Counted from the first letter of the stretch, positions 1 through 8,781 are shown. The stretch is 14,871 nt of DNA from an uncultured Aquimonas sp. (GCA_946481615.1 CAMLOR010000063.1:1-14871), one strand, 5' to 3'. The notes: generated by a model not told the origin, from the sequence alone. Numbers and translations are program-made.

Positions 1-3000
1 TCGCCACCAAGACCTATCTCGTCACCGTCGAACGCGCGGTCTGCCCGACCTGCCCGCCGCCCTGGACCTCGATCGAGGCGATGGGCAGTACCAACACGCC
101 CTTCAGTTCCATGGCGCGCAGCACCGGCGACGTGGTGTACGGCATGCGGCTCAGGGATCGCGGGCCCAACGCGACGATCCGCCTGCTGCGCTACGACAAT
201 CCGGGCCCGAGCGGCACCTGGACGAACGTCGGCGGCTTCCAGCGCAGCGACGTGCCGGGCATCGCCGAGATCGAAGACGAGATCTCGCTCGCGATCGACC
301 GCAACGGGCGCTTCCACGCGGCGTTCCGCGGCCGCAACGGCGCGGTCAGCGGCGCCTACTACGCCACCAGCGCCACGGGTGCGACCGGTTCTTGGGCGTT
401 CACCGAGCTCGCCACCACGTCCGCCGTGAACACGGGCCTGCGGGACGTCGTCATCAAGACCGACCCGACGAACAACCTTCCGCGCGTCACCTACGTCTAC
501 ACCGACGCCAACGCGCCGCGCGAATACAAGTTGCGGCTGCTCACCTACAGCGGCACCGCCTGGTCGAGCGCCGATCTGCACTCGGGCACCGGCAACAACG
601 AAATCAACCTTCCCGATCTCGACATCGACAGCGCCGGCAAGATCCACATCGCCTTCGAGGCCGAGAGCAACGGCGGCGGCACCGACGGCAGCCTGATGTA
701 CGTCAACAACACGACGGGCAGCTTTCCCGCCGCTGCCGTGCTGGTGGCGGGCTCCAACCTGCAGCAGCAGGGCCGCTCGATCTCGATCCTGCTCGATGCC
801 GCCGACAAGGTGCACATCGTCCGCAGCAACCAGCAGAACCAGCTTTCCCACGTCACGAACGTCTCCGGTCCGTTCGTCTCCACGCAGATCAACGGTTCGC
901 TGACGGGCAGCGTCAAGCCCGATTCGCTGAGCCGCAACGACAACGGCGACCTCTACATCGCCTACCGCGACACCGGCATCGAGATGCGCTACGCCTATCT
1001 GCCGGGCGGCGTCGGCTCGACCTGGCTGACCGGCCTGCTCTATCGCGGCAATTCGTCCACCGGCAACCGCCACAGCGGCATCATCAGCAACACGCGCTTC
1101 GGCTTCGCGCTGTTCGACCATCGCCCGTCCGGCCCTTCCGGCAACCAGGAATTGTGGGCGGCGATCCAGCTGCTGCCGGCGCCCGAGATCGTGGTCGAAC
1201 AGCCCGTGGGCACCAACGTCGCCGACGGCGGCTCGAAGGGCTACGGCAACGTCAACCTGGGTTCGAATTCGAGCCTCGCCTTCACCGTCCGCAACACCGG
1301 CGAGGCCGTGCTCGCGCTCGGCAACCTCACGATCGACGGCGCGAACGCCTCGGATTTCAGCGTCACCACCGCACCCGCCGGCACCGTCGCGGTCGGCGGC
1401 TCGACGACGTTCACGCTGCGCTTCACGCCGGCGGCCGTCGGCGCGCGCAGCGCGGCGCTGCACATCGCCAGCAGCGACAGCAACGAGAATCCGTTCGACA
1501 TCACGCTCACCGGCACCGGCGTGAACACGCCGCCCGCGATCACGCCGGCCGGCACGCTCACGCGGCAGCGCGGCAGCAGCGCGTCGTCGGTCACCGTCGC
1601 CAGCGTGTCCGATGCCGAGACGCCGGCAGCCAACCTCGTGGTGACGGCACCGACCGTTCCCACGGGCCTGGCGGTCGGCAGCATCGTCAACGCCTCGGGC
1701 ACGGTGTCGGCCGTCGTGACGGCCTCCTGCACCGCCCCCCTCGGCAACAACACCGTCGGGCTGCGCGTGACCGATGTCGCCGGCACGAGCACCGACGGCA
1801 ACCTCACGGTCAACGTCACGGCCAACACCGCGCCGACGCTGGCCTACGCCAACCATTCCGCCATGCCGGGCGGCAGCCTGACGGTCACGCCTTCCACGGC
1901 GCTCGCCGACAACGGCAGTATCACCACCGTCGCGGTGCTGAGCGACGGCACCTACACCGGCACGATTTCCGTCGACGCCAACGGCCTCGTCTCGCTGGAC
2001 GCGATCGCTCCCTCGGGCACGCACACGATCACGATCCGCGCGACGGACAACTGCGGCACGACGACCGACGCGAGCTTCACGCTCGCGGTCAACGCGCCGC
2101 CGACCGTCACGCCAGCCACGGGGCTGACGCGCCAGCGCGGAACCGCGGCCGCCGCCGCGACGCTGGGTTCGGTGGGCGACACGGAAACCGTGCCCGGCAG
2201 CATCGGCGTCGCCGCGTCGGCGCCGTCCGGCCTCGTCGTCGGTGCATTGACGAACAGCGCCGGCAACGTGACGGCGCCGCTGTCGGCGAGCTGCACCGCG
2301 ACGCTCGGCAACAACACCGTCGTGCTCACCGCGACCGACGGCGCCGGCAGCTCCACGAACGGCAACGTGATCGTCGGCGTGACCGACAACACCGCACCGA
2401 CGCTCGGTTACTCGAACCAGACCGTCGCGCCCGGCGCCGGCCTCACGGTCAATCCTGCGACAGCCCTGTCCGACAACGGGTCGATCTCCAGCGTCGTCGT
2501 GCACAGCGCGGGCACCTACACGGGCACGATCTCGGTCGATGCCAGCGGCGTCGTAACGGTCGCCGCGGCCGCGCCGGCCGGCGCGCACACGATCGCGATC
2601 CGCGCCACCGACAACTGCGGCGCGATCACCGACGCGAGCTTCGAACTGCTGGTGAACACGCCGCCCACGATCACCGTGGCCGCGCCGAGCGTGCGCCAGG
2701 GCAGTCCGGCGGCGCTCGCGACCCTGGCGACGATCGCCGACGGCGAATCGGCCGCGGGCACGCTCAGCGTCGCCACGACCTCGGTGCCTTCCGGCCTCAC
2801 GCTGACCGGGCTGGCGAACGACGCGGGCACCGTGCAGGCGAACCTCGCCGCGTCGTGCACGGCGGCCACGGGCGCCAATCAGGTTGGAATCACGGTCGAC
2901 GATGGCCGGGAAGACGCGAGTGCGAACATCAGCGTCGACGTGCTCGCGAACACGCTGCCCGACCTCGCCTATGCCGCGCAGGCCGTCGCGACCGGCGGCG

Positions 3001-6000
3001 CGCTGACGGTGACTCCCGGGACCGCGCCGGGCGACAACGGCAACATCGCCAGCGTGGTCGTGCAGAGCCAGGGCACGTACACCGGAACGATTTCCGTCGC
3101 GGCGGACGGCGTCGTTTCGATCGCCAACGCGGCGCCCTCGGGCACGCACACGATCACGATCCGGGCGATCGACAACTGCGGCGCGGCGACCGACGCGAGC
3201 TTCACGCTCGCGGTCAACGCCTCGCCCACCGTCACGCCGGCCACAGGCCTCACGCGCCAGCGCGGAACCGCGGCGAGCGTCGCAACGCTGGGCAGCGTGT
3301 CCGACGCGGAAACGGCGCCGGGCAGTCTCGTCGTCGGCGCGACGCCACCATCCGGCATCATCATCGACGCGTTGACCAACAACGCCGGCGACGTCACCGC
3401 ATCGCTGTCGGCGACCTGCACGGCGGCCCTCGGCGACAACACCATCGTGCTCATCGCGACCGACGGCGCCGGCAGTCCCACGAACGGCAACGTGATCGTG
3501 GACGTGATCGACAACACCGCGCCGACGCTCGGTTACACCAACCGGATCGTGGCACCGGGCGCCGCGCTCACCGTGAATCCCGCCACCTCGCCCGCCGACA
3601 ACGGCAGCATCGACAGCCTCGTCGTGCATGACGCCGGCACCTACACCGGCACGATCTCGGTCGATGCAGGTGGCGTCGTGACGATCGCCGCCGCGGCACC
3701 GCCCGGCGCGCACACGATCACGATCCGCGCGACGGACAACTGCGGCGCGATCACCGATGCGAGCTTCGAGGTGCTCGTGAACACGCCGCCCACGATCACG
3801 GCCGCGGCGCCGAGCGTGCGCCAGGGCAGCCCGGCCGCGATCACGACACTGGCGACGGTCGCCGACGGCGAATCGGCCGCGGGCACGCTGGCGGTGAGCA
3901 CCACCTCGGTGCCCCCCGGCCTCACGCTGACCGGACTGGCGAACGACGCGGGCGCGGTGCAGGCCAGCCTCGCCGCCTCCTGCACCGCCCCGACCGGCGC
4001 GAACACCCTCGGACTCCTCGTCGACGACGGCAGGCAGGACGCGAGCACGAACGTCGATGTCGACGTGCTGCCGAATACGCCACCCGAACTCGTCTACGGC
4101 AATCGGTCGGCGATGCCGGGCGGCAGCCTGACGGTGAACCCGGTCGCCGCGCTCGGCGACAACGGCAGCATCGCAAGCGTCGTCGTGCAGAGCCAGGGCA
4201 CCTACACCGGCACGATTTCCGTGGACGCGGCCGGCGTCGTCTCGCTGGGCTCGATCGCGCCTTCGGGCACGCACACGATCACGATCCGCGCGACGGACGA
4301 CTGCGGTGCGACGACGGACGCGAGCTTCACGCTCGCGGTCAACGCGCCGCCCACGGTCACGCCCGCCACGGGCCTGACGCGCCAGCGCGGAACCGCGGCA
4401 ACCGTCGCTACGCTCGGCACGGTGGCCGATACGGAAACCGCGCCCGGCAGCCTCCTCGTCGGCGCGACGCCGCCGTCCGACATCGTCGTCGACGCATTGA
4501 CCAACACGGCCGGCGAAGTCACCGCCTCGCTGTCCGCCAGCTGCACGGCGACGCTCGGCGACAACACGATCGTGCTCACGGCCACCGACGGCGAAGGCAG
4601 TTCCTCGACCGGCGACGTGACCGTGACGGTGACGGACGACATGCCGCCGACGCTCGGTTACGCGGATGCGATCGTCGCGCCGGGCGGAAGCCTGGCGATC
4701 GCTCCCTCGATCGCGCTCGCCGACAACGGCAGCACGGCCGTCGAAGTGCAAAACGCCGGCACCTACACCGGCACGATCGCAGTCGACGCCGGCGGCGTCG
4801 TGACGATCGCCGCCGCCGCACCGGCCGGCGCGCACACGATCACGATCCGCGCCACCGACAACTGCGGTGCCACCACCGACGCGAGCTTCGAGCTGCTCGT
4901 CAACACGCCGCCGACGATCGCCGCCGCGGCGCCGAGCGTGCGCCAGGGCAGCCCGGCCGCGCCGACGACCTTGGCGACGGTCGCCGACGGTGAATCGGCG
5001 GCAGGCACCTTGATCGTCAGCGCGACGCCCGCGCCGCCGGGGCTCACGCTGACGGGGCTGGCCAACGACGCCGGCACCGTGCAGGCCAACCTCGCCGCCT
5101 CCTGCAGCGCCACGACCGGCACGAACACCATCGCGCTCACCGTCGACGACGGCCGCCAGAACGCCGGCACGAACGTCGACATCGAGGTGCTGCCGAACAC
5201 GCCGCCGGACGTTGCGTATGCGGCGCAGTCGCTGGCCTTCGGCGGCAGCGTCTTGCTCGAACCCGCGTCGCCGCCGGACGACAACGGCAGCATCGTCAGC
5301 ATCGAGTTGCAGTCGACCGGCACCTACGCCGGCGTCGTGAGCGTCGACACGCAAGGCCGCATCACGTTCGCGAACGCGGCGCCGGTGGGCACGCATACGT
5401 TGCTGGTCCGCCTCGTCGACAACTGCGGCGGCACCACCGATCAAGCGGTGTCGCTGACGGTGGCGCACGGCATTCCGGGGCTGCAGCTGTCGTCCAGCGT
5501 GTCACCCAGCCGTTATGGCCAGGCCGTCACCCTCAGCGCGTATCTGAGCGGCTCGGCGCCGACCGGCGCGATCGAGTTCTTCGCCGACGATGTCGTCCTT
5601 GGCAGCGCGCCGCTGCTGGGAGACGGCGACGACCGCAGCGCGACCTTGACCGTGACGACGCTGCCCGTCGGCAATCCGGTGCTCAAGGCGCGCTACGCCG
5701 GCGACGCGCAGAACGCCGCGGCGGAAGTGCAGTCGTTCGCGCAACTGGTGCAGGCGGCGACGACACGCGTCACGTTGGGCGCCGATGCCAACCCGGGCGC
5801 ACCCGGCAACCACGTGATCTCGGTGCAGGTGGAAGCGAATGCGCCGGGCGGCGGCACGCCCGAGGGCAGCGTCAATCTCGTCTCGGGGTCGGCGAACTGC
5901 TCGGCGACCCTGAGCGCCGGCGCCGGCAGCTGCACCTTGAACCTCGACACCGCCGGCTACCGGACGATCACGGCGAGCTACGTGCCGTCGAACGGCAACC

Positions 6001-6476
6001 ACACCGCGAGCAGCGCCAGTCTGCCCATCGTCATCGCCGACGGCGCGTCCAGCGGCGACGTGCGCGTGCGCATCGGCAACGGCCGCCACTACATCGCGCC
6101 GGGCAGCGCGCTGACCTACCAGGTGACCGTCGACAACGTCGGACCGGGCGCGCTCGTCGCGCGCGTGCAGGTGCCGATCGCCGCGAGCCTTTCCGGCGCG
6201 ACCTTCCAGTGCCTGCGCGCGGGGCCCGCCCAATGCGGCGCGCTCGAGGGCAGCGGCGACATCGACACGGAAATCCAGCTCGGCGTGGGCGGCGTGGTGC
6301 TCTTCACGATCGACGCCACCGCGCCGGTCGCGCCGGAAGCGCCGATCTCGCAGTCCGCCTCGGCCAGCGTCGTCGCGCCCGGCACCGACGTGGATCCCGC
6401 CAACAACATCGCCACCGACACCGACCCGATGGGCCTGTTCCTGGACGGCTTCGAGGACACCAACGCCGATGAATAA
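1..6476 (+). CDS. Giant secreted multi-domain protein: beta-propeller, choice-of-anchor D, 14 Ig-like repeats, LFLDGFE tail (5' partial)
   Basis: The frame is open from base 3 with no stop, and the residues before the first ATG (position 81) read as normal protein (…VERAVCPTCPPPW…). The real start therefore lies left of the window, and about 2157 residues are visible. Domains by base position: about 270-1180, five or six blade-like units of the type D-x-x-G-K-I-H-I-A-F, a BNR/sialidase-like propeller; about 1185-1520, a choice-of-anchor-D-like domain; 1527-5465, seven A-B pairs of Ig-like domains; about 5472-5755 and 5757-6048, two Big_3-type Ig-like domains; about 6049-6430, a DUF11-like domain; 6435-6455, the tail LFLDGFE, then DTNADE and stop TAA. 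No enzyme motif is visible. An extracellular adhesive or structural role is inferred. Any signal peptide would be outside the window. The stop overlaps the next start by 8 bp. Confidence 0.9.
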   Translation, partial: ATKTYLVTVERAVCPTCPPPWTSIEAMGSTNTPFSSMARSTGDVVYGMRLRDRGPNATIRLLRYDNPGPSGTWTNVGGFQRSDVPGIAEIEDEISLAIDRNGRFHAAFRGRNGAVSGAYYATSATGATGSWAFTELATTSAVNTGLRDVVIKTDPTNNLPRVTYVYTDANAPREYKLRLLTYSGTAWSSADLHSGTGNNEINLPDLDIDSAGKIHIAFEAESNGGGTDGSLMYVNNTTGSFPAAAVLVAGSNLQQQGRSISILLDAADKVHIVRSNQQNQLSHVTNVSGPFVSTQINGSLTGSVKPDSLSRNDNGDLYIAYRDTGIEMRYAYLPGGVGSTWLTGLLYRGNSSTGNRHSGIISNTRFGFALFDHRPSGPSGNQELWAAIQLLPAPEIVVEQPVGTNVADGGSKGYGNVNLGSNSSLAFTVRNTGEAVLALGNLTIDGANASDFSVTTAPAGTVAVGGSTTFTLRFTPAAVGARSAALHIASSDSNENPFDITLTGTGVNTPPAITPAGTLTRQRGSSASSVTVASVSDAETPAANLVVTAPTVPTGLAVGSIVNASGTVSAVVTASCTAPLGNNTVGLRVTDVAGTSTDGNLTVNVTANTAPTLAYANHSAMPGGSLTVTPSTALADNGSITTVAVLSDGTYTGTISVDANGLVSLDAIAPSGTHTITIRATDNCGTTTDASFTLAVNAPPTVTPATGLTRQRGTAAAAATLGSVGDTETVPGSIGVAASAPSGLVVGALTNSAGNVTAPLSASCTATLGNNTVVLTATDGAGSSTNGNVIVGVTDNTAPTLGYSNQTVAPGAGLTVNPATALSDNGSISSVVVHSAGTYTGTISVDASGVVTVAAAAPAGAHTIAIRATDNCGAITDASFELLVNTPPTITVAAPSVRQGSPAALATLATIADGESAAGTLSVATTSVPSGLTLTGLANDAGTVQANLAASCTAATGANQVGITVDDGREDASANISVDVLANTLPDLAYAAQAVATGGALTVTPGTAPGDNGNIASVVVQSQGTYTGTISVAADGVVSIANAAPSGTHTITIRAIDNCGAATDASFTLAVNASPTVTPATGLTRQRGTAASVATLGSVSDAETAPGSLVVGATPPSGIIIDALTNNAGDVTASLSATCTAALGDNTIVLIATDGAGSPTNGNVIVDVIDNTAPTLGYTNRIVAPGAALTVNPATSPADNGSIDSLVVHDAGTYTGTISVDAGGVVTIAAAAPPGAHTITIRATDNCGAITDASFEVLVNTPPTITAAAPSVRQGSPAAITTLATVADGESAAGTLAVSTTSVPPGLTLTGLANDAGAVQASLAASCTAPTGANTLGLLVDDGRQDASTNVDVDVLPNTPPELVYGNRSAMPGGSLTVNPVAALGDNGSIASVVVQSQGTYTGTISVDAAGVVSLGSIAPSGTHTITIRATDDCGATTDASFTLAVNAPPTVTPATGLTRQRGTAATVATLGTVADTETAPGSLLVGATPPSDIVVDALTNTAGEVTASLSASCTATLGDNTIVLTATDGEGSSSTGDVTVTVTDDMPPTLGYADAIVAPGGSLAIAPSIALADNGSTAVEVQNAGTYTGTIAVDAGGVVTIAAAAPAGAHTITIRATDNCGATTDASFELLVNTPPTIAAAAPSVRQGSPAAPTTLATVADGESAAGTLIVSATPAPPGLTLTGLANDAGTVQANLAASCSATTGTNTIALTVDDGRQNAGTNVDIEVLPNTPPDVAYAAQSLAFGGSVLLEPASPPDDNGSIVSIELQSTGTYAGVVSVDTQGRITFANAAPVGTHTLLVRLVDNCGGTTDQAVSLTVAHGIPGLQLSSSVSPSRYGQAVTLSAYLSGSAPTGAIEFFADDVVLGSAPLLGDGDDRSATLTVTTLPVGNPVLKARYAGDAQNAAAEVQSFAQLVQAATTRVTLGADANPGAPGNHVISVQVEANAPGGGTPEGSVNLVSGSANCSATLSAGAGSCTLNLDTAGYRTITASYVPSNGNHTASSASLPIVIADGASSGDVRVRIGNGRHYIAPGSALTYQVTVDNVGPGALVARVQVPIAASLSGATFQCLRAGPAQCGALEGSGDIDTEIQLGVGGVVLFTIDATAPVAPEAPISQSASASVVAPGTDVDPANNIATDTDPMGLFLDGFEDTNADE
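1527..5465 (+). repeat. Seven tandem A-B pairs of Ig-like domains (14 domains)
   Basis: Two domain types alternate without interruption. Type A (about 100 residues) begins TPPxIT or APPTVT, carries an RQG/RQRG motif followed by a V-x-D-x-E turn, and has a conserved ASCTA. Type B (about 88 residues) begins xPxLxY, has DNGS and GTYTGTIS, and ends with HTITIRATDNCG…DASF. A domains start at 1527, 2094, 2658, 3219, 3783, 4344 and 4905, giving pair spacings of 561-567 bp. The last B (about 5205-5465) is the most diverged. Each domain holds exactly one cysteine. I recall similar A-B arrays in Acidobacteria and related soil bacteria, without a functional name. An all-beta extended stalk is the natural inference. 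Confidence 0.93.
2094..5465 (+). repeat. Higher-order repeat: three copies of a 375-residue A-B-A'-B' block
   Basis: Inside the A-B array the pairs themselves alternate. Even A domains read APPTVTPATGLTRQRG (with ASPTVT in the fourth), while the third, fifth and seventh read TPPTI…APSVRQGSPAA. The matching B domains also differ, ending ELLVN/EVLVN or TLAVN. The block starts at 2094, 3219 and 4344 are exactly 1125 bp apart. The third block is one codon shorter because its even B domain lacks a residue after DNGS. The first pair (1527-2093) stands outside the register. The pattern implies duplication of a four-domain unit after the A-B pair had already diverged. Confidence 0.88.
6435..6455 (+). 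other. C-terminal tail motif LFLDGFE of the giant protein
   Basis: The last 13 residues of the giant protein are LFLDGFEDTNADE. Short tails of the form (I/L)F-x-DGFE are, as far as I recall, widespread at the ends of secreted Lysobacterales proteins, and they lack the hydrophobic helix and Arg cluster of PEP-CTERM tails. I infer a sorting, secretion or anchoring signature, whose mechanism I do not know. The 448-aa protein on the other strand ends in the similar FIFSNGLEP. Confidence 0.6.
6453..6457 (+). promoter_or_regulatory. Ribosome binding site GAGGA of the Calx-beta gene, inside the upstream coding sequence
   Basis: GAGGA lies 11 nt before the ATG at 6469. It is formed by the codons of the Glu-Asp that end the DGFED tail of the upstream protein. 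With the ATGAATAA stop/start overlap this supports coupled translation of the two genes. The spacing is a little longer than ideal. Confidence 0.5.
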
Positions 6477-8769
6477 GCTCGCTCGATGGGTGCCGGCGAT
6501 CGCGCTCGCCTGCTGCGGCGCGGGGCTTTCGTTCGACGTGCGCGCCGGAAGCGTCACCGCCTTCTCGATCGGCGACGTCGGCGTGGCCGAAGGCAGCGGC
6601 AACCTGCAGTTCACCGTGACCGCCTCGCCGCCGCCCTCGGCGCCGATGACGGTCTCGTTCGCGAGCAGCAACGGCAGCGCGCAGGCCGGCTCGGACTACA
6701 CAGCCGCGTCCGGCCTGCTTTCTTTCGGAATCGGTGTGGCGACGCAGGCCGTGACGATCACGGTGACGGGCGACCTCGTCGTCGAGGCGGACGAAACCGT
6801 CAACGTCACGCTGTCGAACCCGAGCGGCAGCGCGACACTCACCGACGCGCTGGGCGTGGGCACCATCGAGAATGACGACCAGACCGTCGTGTCGCTGCCG
6901 GACGGCGAAGTCGTCGAAGGCGATGCCGGCAGCGTGCCGATGGACTTCGCGATCAGCCTGAGCAACCCGGTGCAGGGTGTCGTCAACCTCAGCTTCCAGA
7001 CCGCCGACGGCAACGACGGCGATCCGGCGTCCAACGCCACCACGGCCGATGGCGACTACGTCGCCGCCAGCGGCGTCGTCGGCTTCCCGAGCCTGGCGAT
7101 CGGACCGCAGCCGATCTCGATCGCGGTCTCGGGCGACCTCGAAGTCGAACCCGATCAGTCGTTCCGGTTGGACATCGGCGTCGACAGCCTGCCCGCGGGC
7201 ATCGATCCGGCCGACGTGATCCTGCCGGGCACCGCTGCGTCCGGACGCATCCTCAACGACGACGGCACCGTCATCAACGCCGGCGACATCGCGATCGACG
7301 AGGGCGACGACGGAGCGGTCGCGCTGGATTTCCCGATCACGCTGTCGAATCCGAGCAAGACGCCGATCAGCGTCGCCTACGCCGTCACGGCGGGCAGCGC
7401 GCAGTCCTCCGATTTCACCGCGATGTCCGGCACCTTCGTCATTCCCGCCCTCACCACGTCGACGAGCATTGCGGTCGACGTGCTCACCGAAACACTGGTC
7501 GAACCCGACGAAACCGTGATCCTCACGCTGGGCTCGCCATCGGGTGGCTTCCTCGGCGACAACGTCGGCATCGGCACGATCCGCAACGACGACAGCGCAA
7601 CGATCGGCATCGCCGATGCCACCCTCGCGGAAGGCAACGCCGGCACCTCGCCTATGACCTTCGCGGTGACGCTCAGCCGTCCCGTGCAGGGCACGGTCGG
7701 CGTGAACGCGGTCAGCGCGGACGGCGCGAACGCCGATCCCCTGCTCAACGCGACGCTCGCCGACGGCGACTACCAGGCCACGACGGCAGCGCTGAGCTTT
7801 CCCGCCGGCACGACGGCGCAGGCGGCGCTCGTGCCGATCGTCGGCGACACCGACGTCGAAGCCAACCAGCAACTGCGCGTGTCGCTGTCGAACCTGAGCC
7901 TGCCAGCGGGATTGCCCGCAGGCAGCGTCACGCTCGCGACGGGCGCCGCGATCGGCACGATCCAGAACGACGACGGCGCCGCACTCGCCATCCTCGACGC
8001 CAACGTTACCGAGGGAACGGGTGCCACCGCATCGCTGAACTTCACGATCACGCTCTCGGCACCGAGCGAAGCGCCGGTCACGGTGGACTATCAGGCGATC
8101 GGGCAGTCGGCCACCGCCGGCGCGGACTTCGTGGCGGCGAGCGGCACCTTGACCGTGCCCGCCAACGCCACGACGGCCTCGCTCACCATCGCCGTCAGCG
8201 GCGACAACCTCGTCGAAGGCAGCGAAACCCTGCAGGTCCAGCTCGCCGACGCGCAAGGCGCCGGCCTCGGCGACGCCATCGCCACCGGCACCATCGCCGA
8301 CGACGATGTCGCGCTATTGCGACTCGCCGATGCCCGCATCAACGAGAACGCCGGCGGAACCTTGGTGCTGACCGCGACGCTCAGCAATCCGGTGGCGCAG
8401 GCCGTCTCCGTGCAGTACGCCAGCAGCGACGGCACCGCGATCGCCGGCAGCGACTACGTCGCCGTGGACGGCCAGATCACCTTCCCCGCGGCAACCACGA
8501 GCGCCAGCATCACCGTGCCGCTGTTGAACGACAGCCTCAAGGAAGGCTCCGAAACCTTCTCCGTCACGCTGTCGGCCCCGGTTCCGGGCGCGCCCCTCGT
8601 CGTGCTCGACGCCGCTACCGCCAACGGCACGATCGTCGACGACGAAACGATCCGCGCGATACCCGCAGGCGCGCCGCTCGGGTGGCTGGTGCTGGGCGCG
8701 GCGCTTGCGCTACTCGCCGGCCGTTCGGGCCGTCGCAGGACTGGCAACCAGGGCGCGGACCCGGAGTGA
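6469..8769 (+). CDS. Secreted protein with six Calx-beta domains and IPTL-CTERM-like tail
   Basis: 766 residues. The ATG at 6469 overlaps the upstream stop by 8 bp and is followed by a signal peptide (MNKLARW, hydrophobic core, probable cut after VRA near residue 26). Six Calx-beta domains follow, each opening with a V-x-E-G type strand (N-E-N in the sixth) and closing with an acidic turn; these turns end at about 6879 (ENDD), 7263 (LNDD), 7593 (RNDD), 7974 (QNDD), 8307 (ADDD) and 8646 (VDDE). In this family the acidic turns bind calcium. Domains 2 and 4 are longer, with DGD-rich and SLPAG insertions. The last 40 residues read IPAGAPLGW, a hydrophobic helix, then an Arg-rich cluster (RSGRRR), resembling IPTL-CTERM surface-sorting tails. 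It is probably exported and anchored together with the upstream protein. No catalytic motif is visible. Confidence 0.93.
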   Translation: MNKLARWVPAIALACCGAGLSFDVRAGSVTAFSIGDVGVAEGSGNLQFTVTASPPPSAPMTVSFASSNGSAQAGSDYTAASGLLSFGIGVATQAVTITVTGDLVVEADETVNVTLSNPSGSATLTDALGVGTIENDDQTVVSLPDGEVVEGDAGSVPMDFAISLSNPVQGVVNLSFQTADGNDGDPASNATTADGDYVAASGVVGFPSLAIGPQPISIAVSGDLEVEPDQSFRLDIGVDSLPAGIDPADVILPGTAASGRILNDDGTVINAGDIAIDEGDDGAVALDFPITLSNPSKTPISVAYAVTAGSAQSSDFTAMSGTFVIPALTTSTSIAVDVLTETLVEPDETVILTLGSPSGGFLGDNVGIGTIRNDDSATIGIADATLAEGNAGTSPMTFAVTLSRPVQGTVGVNAVSADGANADPLLNATLADGDYQATTAALSFPAGTTAQAALVPIVGDTDVEANQQLRVSLSNLSLPAGLPAGSVTLATGAAIGTIQNDDGAALAILDANVTEGTGATASLNFTITLSAPSEAPVTVDYQAIGQSATAGADFVAASGTLTVPANATTASLTIAVSGDNLVEGSETLQVQLADAQGAGLGDAIATGTIADDDVALLRLADARINENAGGTLVLTATLSNPVAQAVSVQYASSDGTAIAGSDYVAVDGQITFPAATTSASITVPLLNDSLKEGSETFSVTLSAPVPGAPLVVLDAATANGTIVDDETIRAIPAGAPLGWLVLGAALALLAGRSGRRRTGNQGADPE

Positions 8770-8781
8770 CGTCACCGGCGC

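Noticed and set aside
81..1180. Sialidase enzymatic function for the propeller-like region
   Set aside because: Blade-like D-x-x-G-x-x-H-I-A-F units are present, but I see no catalytic Arg triad or Tyr/Glu context. Only a propeller-like fold is supported.
392..3631. A 1079-codon open frame on the + strand inside the giant gene
   Set aside because: It is the +1-type shadow of the repeat array in GC-rich DNA. The product is Arg/His/Gln-rich low-complexity sequence with no domain, while the 81-6476 frame encodes clear repeated domains.
1527..5465. Regularly spaced repeats as a CRISPR array or transposon-like repeat
   Set aside because: The period is about 565 bp, the frame is intact and the variation falls in a protein-coding pattern, so these are protein domain repeats.
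6304..8256. A 650-codon open frame antisense to the Calx-beta gene
   Set aside because: Composition is dominated by Arg, Asp, Gly and Val with no recognisable domain. It mirrors the high-GC third positions of the sense gene.
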